51,212 nucleotides of DNA from Paludibacter jiangxiensis (GTDB taxonomy: Bacteria > Bacteroidota > Bacteroidia > Bacteroidales > Paludibacteraceae): assembly GCA_945870155.1 (NCBI GenBank), contig CAMBSB010000021.1:1-51212 (forward strand). The letters run 5' to 3'. Below the pieces are notes generated by a model that saw only the letters and a list, made by a program, of their open reading frames with translations, was not told the origin of the DNA and did no database searches. Both the position numbers and the translations under genes were made by a program. Positions 1-7,043 of the stretch are shown here, piece by piece (position 1 is the stretch's first letter; every line of letters begins with the position of its first letter).

Positions 1-243
1 TGGATTCAACTAGCTGAAAAGCATCAGGCAAAGTGGTGGATAACATCCGCACTCGAAGCCAATATTGGTTTGAATGCCATCGCACAATGGACTTACACAT
101 TGAAATCAGAACTTCCACAGGGTTTGGGAACCGGACAATTGTATCACAATAACATTCCTTCTCCCTTAGAAATTATGGAAGCAAAATTATACTATAATTC
201 GAAGTTAAACTGGGATTTAAGTGCTTTGTTGTCAGACAAATAA
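1..243 (+). CDS. menC: o-succinylbenzoate synthase, C-terminal part (MenC)
   Basis: This is the last 80 codons of a gene that begins before the window; the reading frame is open from base 1 to the TAA at 241-243. The peptide contains the segment WWITSALEANIGLNAIAQW followed by QGLGTGQLYHN, which matches the end of the enolase-superfamily enzyme MenC of Bacteroidetes. MenC dehydrates SHCHC to o-succinylbenzoate in menaquinone synthesis in the cytoplasm. The next pathway gene, menE, lies about 900 bp downstream on the same strand, which supports the call. The metal-binding residues of the barrel lie outside the window and cannot be checked. Confidence 0.85.
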   Translation, partial: WIQLAEKHQAKWWITSALEANIGLNAIAQWTYTLKSELPQGLGTGQLYHNNIPSPLEIMEAKLYYNSKLNWDLSALLSDK

Positions 244-303
244 AATGCAGTTTTTTGTTGAAAAGTTTTATGAATATTTGAATTCGAAATATCAGAATTT
301 AGC

Positions 304-311
304 TATTTTTG
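304..311 (+). promoter_or_regulatory. Bacteroidetes -7 promoter box upstream of the BRO/DinD-like gene
   Basis: The sequence TATTTTTG fits the -7 consensus TAnnTTTG and lies 29 bp before the ATG at 341. A TTTG at 277-280 could serve as the -33 box, although the 23-bp spacing is a little long. It suggests the inserted gene has its own promoter inside the men operon. Confidence 0.45.
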
Positions 312-340
312 TATCAGTTTAACCCCAAAAATATAATGCT

Positions 341-1168
341 ATGACTCAACAAAATGCAATTAAAATTTTCGAGGAAAAGAAAGTGCGGACTGTTTGGGAT
401 GACGAACAGGAAAAATGGTACTTTTCGATAGTTGATGTAATTGGAGTACTAACAGACAGCCCAAATCCTAACAACTACTGGAAAGTCTTAAAAAACAGAT
501 TAAGAAAAGAAGGAAGTCAGTTGGTTACAAATTGTAACCAACTGAAAATGCAATCTACTGATGGCAAGTTTTACAAAACTGATGTTGCTGACACAGAGCA
601 ACTTTTCCGTTTGATTCAATCGATACCCTCACCCAAAGCAGAGCCGTTTAAGCTTTTGATTGCTCAGGTAGCAAAAGAACGGTTGGATGAAATGCAAGAT
701 CCGGAGCTGACCATTGACCGTGCTATGGGACAATATCTGCTGTTAGGCTACTCCGAAAACTGGATAAATCAACGCCTTAAAAGCATAGAAATTCGCAAAG
801 AACTCACTGATGAATGGAAAAAACGTGGTGTTGAAGAGGGTCAGCAATTTGCTACACTTACTGATATCATCACCAAAGCATGGTCGGACAAATCGACCAA
901 AGAATACAAACAATTTAAAGGTTTAAAAAAAGAAAACCTCCGTGATAACATGACAAACACTGAGTTGATTTTAAATATGTTAGCCGAAGCGTCTACAAAA
1001 GATATATCACAAGCAATAAACCCGGAAACATTTGACCAAAACGCCAAAGTAGCACGTCAGGGTGGAAATGTTGCTCGGGTGGCAAGAAAAGAATTGGAAG
1101 CCCGTACAGGTAAAAAAGTCGTGTCACCGCTAAATGCAAAACAAGCTTTGAAAGATAAAAATGACTGA
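341..1168 (+). CDS. BRO-N domain protein, DinD-like (phage antirepressor family)
   Basis: The 275-residue product has an N-terminal BRO-N domain (about residues 8-100), seen in VWDDEQEKWYFSIVDVI and in DVADTEQLFRLIQSIPSP. BRO-N domains occur in phage antirepressors and bind DNA. The C-terminal half (FKGLKKENLRDNMTNTELIL, then NVARVARKELE) resembles the C-terminus of E. coli DinD, a DNA-damage-induced protein that antagonises RecA filaments; that function is only an inference here. The gene separates menC from menE and overlaps the menE start by 8 bp, so the two are probably translated together. A perfect 27-bp palindrome lies inside the coding region at 518-544 (residues 60-68). Family assignment is fairly sure, cellular role unknown. 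Confidence 0.8.
   Translation: MTQQNAIKIFEEKKVRTVWDDEQEKWYFSIVDVIGVLTDSPNPNNYWKVLKNRLRKEGSQLVTNCNQLKMQSTDGKFYKTDVADTEQLFRLIQSIPSPKAEPFKLLIAQVAKERLDEMQDPELTIDRAMGQYLLLGYSENWINQRLKSIEIRKELTDEWKKRGVEEGQQFATLTDIITKAWSDKSTKEYKQFKGLKKENLRDNMTNTELILNMLAEASTKDISQAINPETFDQNAKVARQGGNVARVARKELEARTGKKVVSPLNAKQALKDKND
518..544. repeat. 27-bp perfect palindrome inside the BRO-N coding region
   Basis: The arms CAGTTGGTTACA (518-529) and TGTAACCAACTG (533-544) are exact reverse complements separated by the three bases AAT. It is in frame and encodes QLVTNCNQL. The ORF6N gene near 14600 carries palindromes of the same geometry in the corresponding loop. Confidence 0.9.
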
Positions 1169-2234
1169 TAATCAAGAGAAAATAAAACTTAATGGCAAAA
1201 TTTATCATTTAAATAATATTGATGAATTGCACCAATCCCACGAATCAATTGACTCGTGGGAAAATGCAATATATCAGTTTCTTAAAAATTGGTTCGAAAA
1301 TTCAGACTTTATAATTACTCATACTTCCGGCTCCACTGGAACTCCAAAAGAAATAAAACTCGCTAAAACGGCAATGCGCAATTCAGCTCAAATGACTAAT
1401 GCTTTTTTCGAACTCGATCAAACAAAAACTGCTTTGCTTTGTCTACCCTCATCCTATATAGCAGGTAAAATGATGTTAGTTCGTGCAATTATGGGTGGAT
1501 TTAATCTGATAACCGTTGAGCCCAAAGCCAATCCATTTGAAAACCTTGAAATTCCTATTGATTTTGTTGCAATTACACCCTATCAACTGCATTATTCTGC
1601 TGAAACTTTAAAATTAAAAACAGTAAGAAATATTATTGTGGGAGGAGGTCATGTTAATATAAAGATGGAAACATTGGCTGAGACTATCCCTAGCCGCATG
1701 TACGAAACTTATGGAATGACCGAAACGTGTTCGCATATTGCTCTTCGCCAGTTTAATGGCAATGAAAAAACCAATTTTTTCAAGATTTTGGATGGAGTTA
1801 CTATTCGTCAAGATGAGCGTAATTGCCTGCTAATAAACTCTCTTCATTTACATAATGAGGAATTAATTACTAACGATATAGTAGAAATTATCGATAATCG
1901 TTCATTTCGGTGGATGGGTCGTATCGATTCAATTATTAATACCGGTGGAATAAAAATTCATCCGGAACAAATAGAAAAAAAACTAGAAAGTGTAATTTCA
2001 TCCAATTTTTTTATCAGTTCAATTTGCGATGAAATAACTGATAATCAAATAGTTTTGATAATTGAAAATATTGAAAATCTATCAAAAAGTGATTTGTTTT
2101 TACATTTTAAAAAGCTGTTATCCAAGTATGAAACTCCCAAACAAATTTTCTTTTTACCCAAATTTGTATATTCATCGAACAATAAAATACTTAAAAAAGA
2201 AACTATTTCAATGTTAAATTTAAAATGCCTATAA
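1161..2234 (+). CDS. menE: o-succinylbenzoate-CoA ligase (MenE)
   Basis: This is an AMP-forming acyl-CoA synthetase that converts o-succinylbenzoate to its CoA thioester in menaquinone synthesis. The P-loop-like motif HTSGSTGTPKEIKL lies at residues 54-67, the adenylate-binding motif YETYGMTETCSH at about 180-191, and the hinge region MGRIDSIINTGGIKI at about 251. A C-terminal lysine in NKILKKE is a candidate for the catalytic lysine. At 357 residues it is shorter than E. coli MenE (about 450) but typical of Bacteroidetes. The start overlaps the upstream BRO/DinD-like gene by 8 bp. menC lies just upstream of that gene, so the pathway context is strong. Confidence 0.88.
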   Translation: MTDNQEKIKLNGKIYHLNNIDELHQSHESIDSWENAIYQFLKNWFENSDFIITHTSGSTGTPKEIKLAKTAMRNSAQMTNAFFELDQTKTALLCLPSSYIAGKMMLVRAIMGGFNLITVEPKANPFENLEIPIDFVAITPYQLHYSAETLKLKTVRNIIVGGGHVNIKMETLAETIPSRMYETYGMTETCSHIALRQFNGNEKTNFFKILDGVTIRQDERNCLLINSLHLHNEELITNDIVEIIDNRSFRWMGRIDSIINTGGIKIHPEQIEKKLESVISSNFFISSICDEITDNQIVLIIENIENLSKSDLFLHFKKLLSKYETPKQIFFLPKFVYSSNNKILKKETISMLNLKCL

Positions 2235-2241
2235 CCAAAAT

Positions 2242-2263
2242 ATCCCGAGATAGCTATTGGGAT
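2242..2263. terminator. Hairpin after menE
   Basis: ATCCC (2242-2246) pairs with GGGAT (2259-2263), with further imperfect pairing around ATAGCTAT. A short T-rich stretch follows. It is placed 8 bp after the menE stop and is a plausible terminator. Confidence 0.45.
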
Positions 2264-2320
2264 TTTAGTCATTCAAAGTGTTAATTATAAATCTACTAAC
2301 TTCTCTCTATTCCAGTTCTT

Positions 2321-2369
2321 TTTCCCCCGCAATTTATCCCGCAAGGCGGGAGGGGGCTAGGGGGCAGAT
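2321..2369. repeat. G/C-rich intergenic repeat, R orientation, with an internal hairpin
   Basis: This copy ends in GGGGGCTAGGGGGCAG, the reverse complement of the form found after stop codons elsewhere in the window. The middle of this copy is replaced by a CCCGCAAGGCGGG hairpin. It sits 15 bp before the sirtuin start codon. Confidence 0.75.
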
Positions 2370-2383
2370 AAACATTATATTAA

Positions 2384-3064
2384 ATGAAAAAAATAATCGT
2401 ACTTACAGGAGCCGGGATGAGTGCCGAAAGTGGAATAAGTACTTTCAGAGATTCGGGTGGACTGTGGGAAAAATATCGCATTGAAGATGTGGCTACACCT
2501 GAAGCTTGGATAAAAAATCCGGGCTTGGTTCTCGATTTTTATAATCAACGCCGTGCTCAACTTTTTAAGGTCGAACCTAATGATGGTCATTATGCATTAG
2601 CCGGTTTAGAGAAAAATTACGATATTGAAATTATAACTCAAAATGTTGATAATCTGCATGAAAGAGCCGGAAGTTCGAAAATTTTACATCTTCACGGCGA
2701 ATTGATGAAAGTTCGTTCTACAGGCGTGGGAGCAGAAGTTTTTGATATAAAAGAAAATAAAATTGAAATAAATATGGGTGATTTGTGCCCAAAAGGATTT
2801 CAACTTCGTCCTCATATTGTTTGGTTTGGTGAAGCAGTTCCGGAAATTGATAATGCAATTAATATTGTACAAAAAGCTGATACAGTAATAATAATAGGAA
2901 CTTCGATGCAGGTGTACCCGGCTGCTGGTTTGATTCATTACGCTAAAAGCAACATTCCAGTATATGTCATTGATCCAAATGAAATATCCAATTTAGCATC
3001 AAATATTGTGCTTATTAAGAAAACCGCTACAGCGGGTTTAAAAGATTTGATAAAATGCTGGTAA
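2384..3064 (+). CDS. Sir2-family NAD-dependent protein deacylase (CobB-like)
   Basis: The 226-residue product carries the sirtuin signatures GAGMSAESGISTFR (residues 9-22), TQNVDNLHERAG (85-96) and the catalytic histidine at 104 in LHLHGEL. Tyr53 and Arg56 in FYNQRRAQL correspond to the pair that lets CobB and SIRT5 accept succinyl or malonyl lysine, so desuccinylase activity is possible. The four zinc-binding cysteines of typical sirtuins are missing; only Cys135 remains in the zinc-module region, a state common in Bacteroidetes homologues. It is bracketed by two copies of the G/C-rich intergenic repeat, so it is probably transcribed alone. It is likely cytoplasmic. Confidence 0.85.
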   Translation: MKKIIVLTGAGMSAESGISTFRDSGGLWEKYRIEDVATPEAWIKNPGLVLDFYNQRRAQLFKVEPNDGHYALAGLEKNYDIEIITQNVDNLHERAGSSKILHLHGELMKVRSTGVGAEVFDIKENKIEINMGDLCPKGFQLRPHIVWFGEAVPEIDNAINIVQKADTVIIIGTSMQVYPAAGLIHYAKSNIPVYVIDPNEISNLASNIVLIKKTATAGLKDLIKCW

Positions 3065-3070
3065 TTAGCC

Positions 3071-3100
3071 TCCAGCCCCCTAACCCTCAAAAGGAAGAAT
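3071..3100. repeat. Degenerate G/C-rich intergenic repeat, F orientation
   Basis: CCAGCCCCCTAACCCTCAAA followed by AGGAAGAAT is a decayed copy of the F-form repeat seen intact at 4318. It starts 7 bp after the sirtuin stop codon. Confidence 0.6.
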
Positions 3101-3250
3101 ATTCATGGGGAGTCCTAGGTTGTTATTCAAAATTAAAGCATTTTTATATGTCATTTTAATTTGAAGCTTAAACGAAATCAATATGCTAGCCTTCTAGAGT
3201 AGTGCTCAGTAAGGATTTATAGTATGTTTCAAAAATTAAAATTAATTTCT

Positions 3251-3258
3251 TATCTTTG
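3251..3258 (+). promoter_or_regulatory. -7 promoter box for the exported EEP-family gene
   Basis: TATCTTTG is an exact match to TAnnTTTG, 26 bp before the ATG at 3285. A GTTTC at 3226-3230, 20 bp upstream, is a weak -33 box. Confidence 0.65.
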
Positions 3259-3284
3259 TTAATTCATTTTTAAAGATCAAAATA

Positions 3285-4310
3285 ATGAAATTTCCGATTC
3301 AGCTAATTTTAATTTTTGTTTTCAGCTTTAATTTACCCGCTCAAATTACTGAAAAACAAGCATTTAAAATAGTTTGTTACAATGTCGAAAACTATTTCGA
3401 TTGTGTTGACGACACATTAACAAACGATGCTGAATATTTGCAGGGAGGGATGAGAGGCTGGAATAATGACAAATATCAAAAAAAACAAGCCAATATATCC
3501 AAAGTTATTGCTGCCATTGGAGGATGGGATGCTCCTGCATTGGTTGGTTTGTGCGAAATTGAAAGCGAAAAATGCATGTTTGATTTAACAAACTATTCAG
3601 GTTTAAAAAGTTTGAAATACAAATACTTACATCACGAATCGCCCGATGCCAGAGGAGTTGATGTAGCCTTACTTTATCAACCAAAACTCTTTAAACCTAT
3701 ACATGATGAAGCGATTACCATCCATTACCCCATGGCACCAACAAGTACAACGAGGGATATTCTTTTTGCAAAAGGGATAGTGCCTACGGGTGATACGCTT
3801 CATGTTTTTGTCTGCCATTTTCCGTCACGCTTAGGTGGAGAACTCGAATCGGAGGACAAAAGAATTTTCGTAGCATCGGTTTTGAAAAATAAAGTGGATA
3901 GTATTTTTAACTGTAATTCGGCGCCCAATATCGTTATTATGGGTGACTTTAACGATTATCCGACAAACGAAAGTATGAAGGATATTTTAAAAGCCCTCCC
4001 TCCTACTCCTGACATCTCGGTGAAATCCTTATACAATTTAATGTATCCAATTCATATTTCAGGCAAAGGATCGCATAAACATGAGGGGGAATGGGGCGCG
4101 CTCGATCAGATAATTGTTTCGGGAAATTTGCTGAATTCAAAAAATAAATTTTATACACTGGCAACGGATGCTAAAGTCTTTGATGCTGAATTTCTACTCG
4201 AAGATGATAAGAATTTCCTGGGTAAACAGCCTTTACGTACTTATACGGGTATGAAGTATCAAGGTGGTTTTGCCGATCATTTGCCTATTTATTTAGATTG
4301 CTGGTATTGA
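3285..4310 (+). CDS. Secreted endonuclease/exonuclease/phosphatase family protein
   Basis: The 341-residue product begins with a signal peptide (MKFPIQLILIFVFSFNLPAQ), so it is exported to the periplasm or beyond. The body has the metal-dependent EEP fold motifs: CYNVENYFD near residue 31, a glutamate in VGLCEIES, GDFNDYP near residue 222, and the C-terminal FADHLPIYL with the catalytic Asp-His pair. The fold covers DNases, sphingomyelinases and other phosphodiesterases, and the substrate cannot be told from the sequence. It has its own promoter and is followed by an intact G/C-rich repeat. Confidence 0.8.
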   Translation: MKFPIQLILIFVFSFNLPAQITEKQAFKIVCYNVENYFDCVDDTLTNDAEYLQGGMRGWNNDKYQKKQANISKVIAAIGGWDAPALVGLCEIESEKCMFDLTNYSGLKSLKYKYLHHESPDARGVDVALLYQPKLFKPIHDEAITIHYPMAPTSTTRDILFAKGIVPTGDTLHVFVCHFPSRLGGELESEDKRIFVASVLKNKVDSIFNCNSAPNIVIMGDFNDYPTNESMKDILKALPPTPDISVKSLYNLMYPIHISGKGSHKHEGEWGALDQIIVSGNLLNSKNKFYTLATDAKVFDAEFLLEDDKNFLGKQPLRTYTGMKYQGGFADHLPIYLDCWY

Positions 4311-4317
4311 AATGTCC

Positions 4318-4344
4318 CTGCCCCCTAACCCCCTAAAGGGGGAA
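4318..4344. repeat. Intact G/C-rich intergenic repeat, F orientation
   Basis: The copy starts CTGCCCCCTAACCC and contains CCCCCTAAAGGGGG, which can form a tight hairpin. It begins 7 bp after the stop codon of the EEP-family gene. It is one of at least nine copies in the window. Confidence 0.85.
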
Positions 4345-4520
4345 TATAGAGGGTGGAATAATAGAAAGTTATTAAATCGTTAAATTTCTAATAATTGCAT
4401 TTTAAATATCTGATTAATTTGAAGTTAACTACAAAAATAAAAATCTCTACTTTTTAAGTAGTGTTGTTTACATATTTTTTTACTTTTAAAAATTTAGATT
4501 TTAAATTTATACAAACTCTT

Positions 4521-5240
4521 ATGGATATTCAACTTTTTATTCCTTGTTATATCGACCAATTATACCCCAAAACGGGTTTCAATGTAATAAAAATACTCGA
4601 AAAAGCAGGTTGCACGGTTCATTACAATCCAAATCAAACCTGCTGCGGACAGCCTGCTTTTAATAGTGGGTATTGGAAGGAAACTGCTGAGTTTGCCGAG
4701 AAATTTATGTTAGATTTTGACTCTGAAACGCCTATTGTTTCACCTTCGGGTTCGTGTACTAGTTTTATAATTCATCATTATCAAAAAGTGCTTGGCGAAC
4801 GACCTGATTTAATAGAAAAACACAACAAACTGAAAACCAATGTTTTTGAATTATCAGATTTTTTGGTAAATAAATTGAAAGTCGAAAACCTTGGAGCTAA
4901 CTTCCCTCATAAAGTTACTTTCCATGACTCCTGCTCGGCTTTGCGTGAGTACGGAATTAAGGACGAACCACGAAAATTACTTTCGAATGTTACTGGTTTG
5001 GAGTTAATTGAAATGACAGAATGCGAGACTTGTTGTGGTTTTGGTGGGACTTTTGCTGTAAAAAATGCTGCCATTTCAACTGCAATGGCTGAGAAAAAAG
5101 TATTAAATGCGCTCGAAACCGGTGCTGAATATATTGTTAGTACCGAAGCTTCGTGTTTAATGAATATCAATGGATATATCAATAAAAATAAATTGCCAAT
5201 TAAAGGAATTCACTTAGCTGATATCCTGGCTTGTTTTTAA
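4521..5240 (+). CDS. (Fe-S)-binding CCG-domain protein, LutA/YkgE-like
   Basis: The 239-residue product has two CCG domains, each with a CxnCCG signature: FIPCYID with QTCCGQPAF in the N-terminal half, and FHDSCSALREYG with CETCCGFGG in the C-terminal half. LutA works with LutB and LutC in L-lactate oxidation to pyruvate. The start at 4521 is chosen over an in-frame ATG at 4461 because homologues begin at MDIQLFIPCYID, and the extra 20 residues are low-complexity Phe/Leu/Lys. No lutB or lutC follows: the next gene is on the opposite strand. It may therefore act with partners encoded elsewhere, or belong to a heterodisulfide-reductase-like complex. Confidence 0.8.
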   Translation: MDIQLFIPCYIDQLYPKTGFNVIKILEKAGCTVHYNPNQTCCGQPAFNSGYWKETAEFAEKFMLDFDSETPIVSPSGSCTSFIIHHYQKVLGERPDLIEKHNKLKTNVFELSDFLVNKLKVENLGANFPHKVTFHDSCSALREYGIKDEPRKLLSNVTGLELIEMTECETCCGFGGTFAVKNAAISTAMAEKKVLNALETGAEYIVSTEASCLMNINGYINKNKLPIKGIHLADILACF

Positions 5241-5247
5241 AAAAGCT

Positions 5248-5280
5248 AACTTTTCCAAAGCCAATTGCCTTGGAAAAGTT
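5248..5280. terminator. Bidirectional terminator hairpin between lutA-like gene and ridA
   Basis: AACTTTTCCAA (5248-5258) and TTGGAAAAGTT (5270-5280) are perfect 11-bp arms. The hairpin lies between two convergent stop codons and is flanked by A and T runs, so it can serve both strands. Confidence 0.8.
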
Positions 5281-5293
5281 AAAACTTAAAATC

Positions 5294-5671
5294 CTATTTT
5301 ACAGCAATTGTTTCAATTTCCACCAAAGCTCCTAATGGCAAAGCTTTTACAGCATAAGCGGAACGAGCAGGACATTCGGTTTGATAATACTTTTTATATA
5401 CATCATTCATTGCTGCAAAGTTAGAAATATCCGAAAGAAAAACAGTTGATTTAACTACATCCTTAAAATCATACCCTGCTTCGGTTAGTATTGCAGCAAT
5501 ATTGGCAAAAACCTGTTCGCTTTGCGCTGTAATATCCTCTGCTTCAATTTTCCCTACACTTGGATTAATAGGGATTTGTCCTGAAATGTACAAAGTACCA
5601 TTGGCCTCAATGGCTTGACTGTAAGGTCCAATTGCGGCCGGTGCATTAGGCGTATTGATTATTCTTTTCAT
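5294..5671 (-). CDS. ridA: RidA family enamine/imine deaminase
   Basis: The 125-residue product is full length for RidA, which hydrolyses reactive 2-aminoacrylate and related enamines released by PLP enzymes. Key residues are present: Arg103 in CPARSAYAVKALP binds the substrate carboxylate, Tyr17 lies in GPYSQAI, and the SGQIP segment lines the pocket. The protein forms cytoplasmic trimers in known cases. It converges on the LutA-like gene and is divergent from nagB. Confidence 0.92.
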   Translation of the reverse strand: MKRIINTPNAPAAIGPYSQAIEANGTLYISGQIPINPSVGKIEAEDITAQSEQVFANIAAILTEAGYDFKDVVKSTVFLSDISNFAAMNDVYKKYYQTECPARSAYAVKALPLGALVEIETIAVK

Positions 5672-5726
5672 TTTTTAAAATTGTTTTAAGTGACAAAATT
5701 TATATGTTTACTCTGATTTATTTATG

Positions 5727-5734
5727 CAAAGATA
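5727..5734 (-). promoter_or_regulatory. -7 promoter box for ridA
   Basis: The minus strand reads TATCTTTG here, an exact TAnnTTTG match 55 bp before the ridA start. No well-spaced -33 box was found. Confidence 0.5.
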
Positions 5735-5857
5735 ATGAAATATAACGATACAAATATATTTTGTTTGTGCACCAAATTGAACTTATGTTTTTAAATATAT
5801 TTAATAAATGAGTATTAAAAAGCTAATTGTTTTAATATAAATATGACATTATTGTTG

Positions 5858-5865
5858 TAACTTTG
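5858..5865 (+). promoter_or_regulatory. -7 promoter box for nagB
   Basis: TAACTTTG matches TAnnTTTG. It lies 35 bp before the ATG at 5901 and overlaps an alternative upstream GTG, which argues against translation from that GTG. Confidence 0.65.
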
Positions 5866-5900
5866 TGGGCTTAAAACCACACAATAAAAAACTAAAAAAT

Positions 5901-6710
5901 ATGAGAGTAATTATTCAACCTGATAATGAAAATGTAACAACTTGGGCTGCCAATTACATTGTTTCAAAAATACAAAAAGCAAACCCTACCGAAGAAAAAC
6001 CTTTTGTATTAGGCTTACCTACAGGTTCTTCGCCACTAGGTGTTTATCGTCATTTAATCAATTTATATAAACAAGGTTTGGTTTCGTTCAAAAATGTGAT
6101 TACTTTTAACATGGACGAATATGTTGGGCTCGACAAAAATCACAGTCAAAGTTATTATACTTTTATGTGGACTAATTTTTTTAGTCACATTGATATATTG
6201 CCTGAAAACGCAAATATTTTAAATGGTACAGCAGATAATTTGGATGCAGAATGCGAAGCTTATGAAGCTAAAATAAAATCATTTGGTGGTATTGATTTGT
6301 TTTTAGGAGGTATAGGCGCTGATGGACATATTGCATTCAACGAGCCGGCTTCATCGTTATCATCGCGTACTCGTCAAAAAACATTAACTACCGATACTAT
6401 CATTGCCAATTCGCGTTTTTTCGACAATGATGTAAATAAAGTCCCCAAAACAGCTCTAACAGTGGGAGTTGGAACTATACTCGATGCTAAAGAAGTACTG
6501 ATAATAGTAAATGGACATAACAAAGCACGAGCTTTACGTCAAGCCATTGAAGAGCCAATAAATCATATCTGGACTATCAGTGCATTACAAATGCACCCCA
6601 AGGGAATTATTGTTTGCGACTATGACGCTTGTGCAGAACTTAGAGTTGGTACATATAAGTATTTTCTTGATATAGAAAAAGATAGCTTAAACCCGGAAAG
6701 TCTTTTATAA
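5901..6710 (+). CDS. nagB: Glucosamine-6-phosphate deaminase
   Basis: From the ATG at 5901 the product has 269 residues and its catalytic residues fall exactly on E. coli NagB numbering: Asp72 in FNMDEYVGL, and Asp141, His143 and Glu148 in [11 protein letters not shown]. The enzyme converts glucosamine-6-phosphate to fructose-6-phosphate and ammonia, linking amino-sugar use to glycolysis. A GTG at 5865 would add 12 residues but lies in the promoter box, so 5901 is preferred. No nagA or transporter is adjacent. A very strong hairpin follows the gene. Confidence 0.93.
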   Translation: MRVIIQPDNENVTTWAANYIVSKIQKANPTEEKPFVLGLPTGSSPLGVYRHLINLYKQGLVSFKNVITFNMDEYVGLDKNHSQSYYTFMWTNFFSHIDILPENANILNGTADNLDAECEAYEAKIKSFGGIDLFLGGIGADGHIAFNEPASSLSSRTRQKTLTTDTIIANSRFFDNDVNKVPKTALTVGVGTILDAKEVLIIVNGHNKARALRQAIEEPINHIWTISALQMHPKGIIVCDYDACAELRVGTYKYFLDIEKDSLNPESLL

Positions 6711-6728
6711 AATCAACTTCACAATTGG

Positions 6729-6788
6729 AACACAAGCACTCCCATAAAAGAAATAGATCTGTATTTCTTTTATGGGAGTGCTCGTGTT
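6729..6788. terminator. Very long hairpin after nagB
   Basis: Arms at 6729-6755 and 6762-6788 pair over 27 bp with one mismatch; the inner 20 bp (from GCACTCCCATAAAAG outward to the loop) are perfect. The loop is the 6 bases GATCTG. There is no long T run after it. It is probably the nagB terminator, but it is far longer than needed for that. Confidence 0.75.
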
Positions 6789-7043
6789 TAATAACATCGG
6801 ATAAATAATTTTTAAAAGAATACTTTTAAAACACAAATTCATTTCTTGAATACAAGATTCACTAAACTAGCTAACTATGAAAAATTAACAACCAATATCT
6901 AGCACTTTACACGCAATTGCTGGATTTTAAATACTTACTTAAAAAAAGAACTCACTTAAATAAAAATAGTTTAACAAAAAAAGTGAAATGTGAAATGTTT
7001 TTTGTAGTTTTGTGGGGTTGAAAAATTGAAATAATATTTATCT
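6789..7043. other. A/T-rich spacer upstream of the defence island
   Basis: No convincing coding region is seen. The only clear signal is the -7 box at 7005-7012. The stretch marks the left boundary of the island; no integrase, tRNA or direct repeat was recognised there. Confidence 0.5.
7005..7012 (+). promoter_or_regulatory. -7 promoter box for the PLD-helicase gene
   Basis: TAGTTTTG fits TAnnTTTG, 31 bp upstream of the ATG at 7044. No good -33 box was found. Confidence 0.5.

Noticed and set aside
4461-4520. Upstream in-frame ATG of the LutA-like gene
   Set aside because: It adds 20 low-complexity residues not expected in the family; the start at 4521 fits the conserved N-terminus.
5865-5900. 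GTG start 12 codons upstream of nagB
   Set aside because: It overlaps the -7 promoter box, and the ATG at 5901 gives exact E. coli residue numbering.
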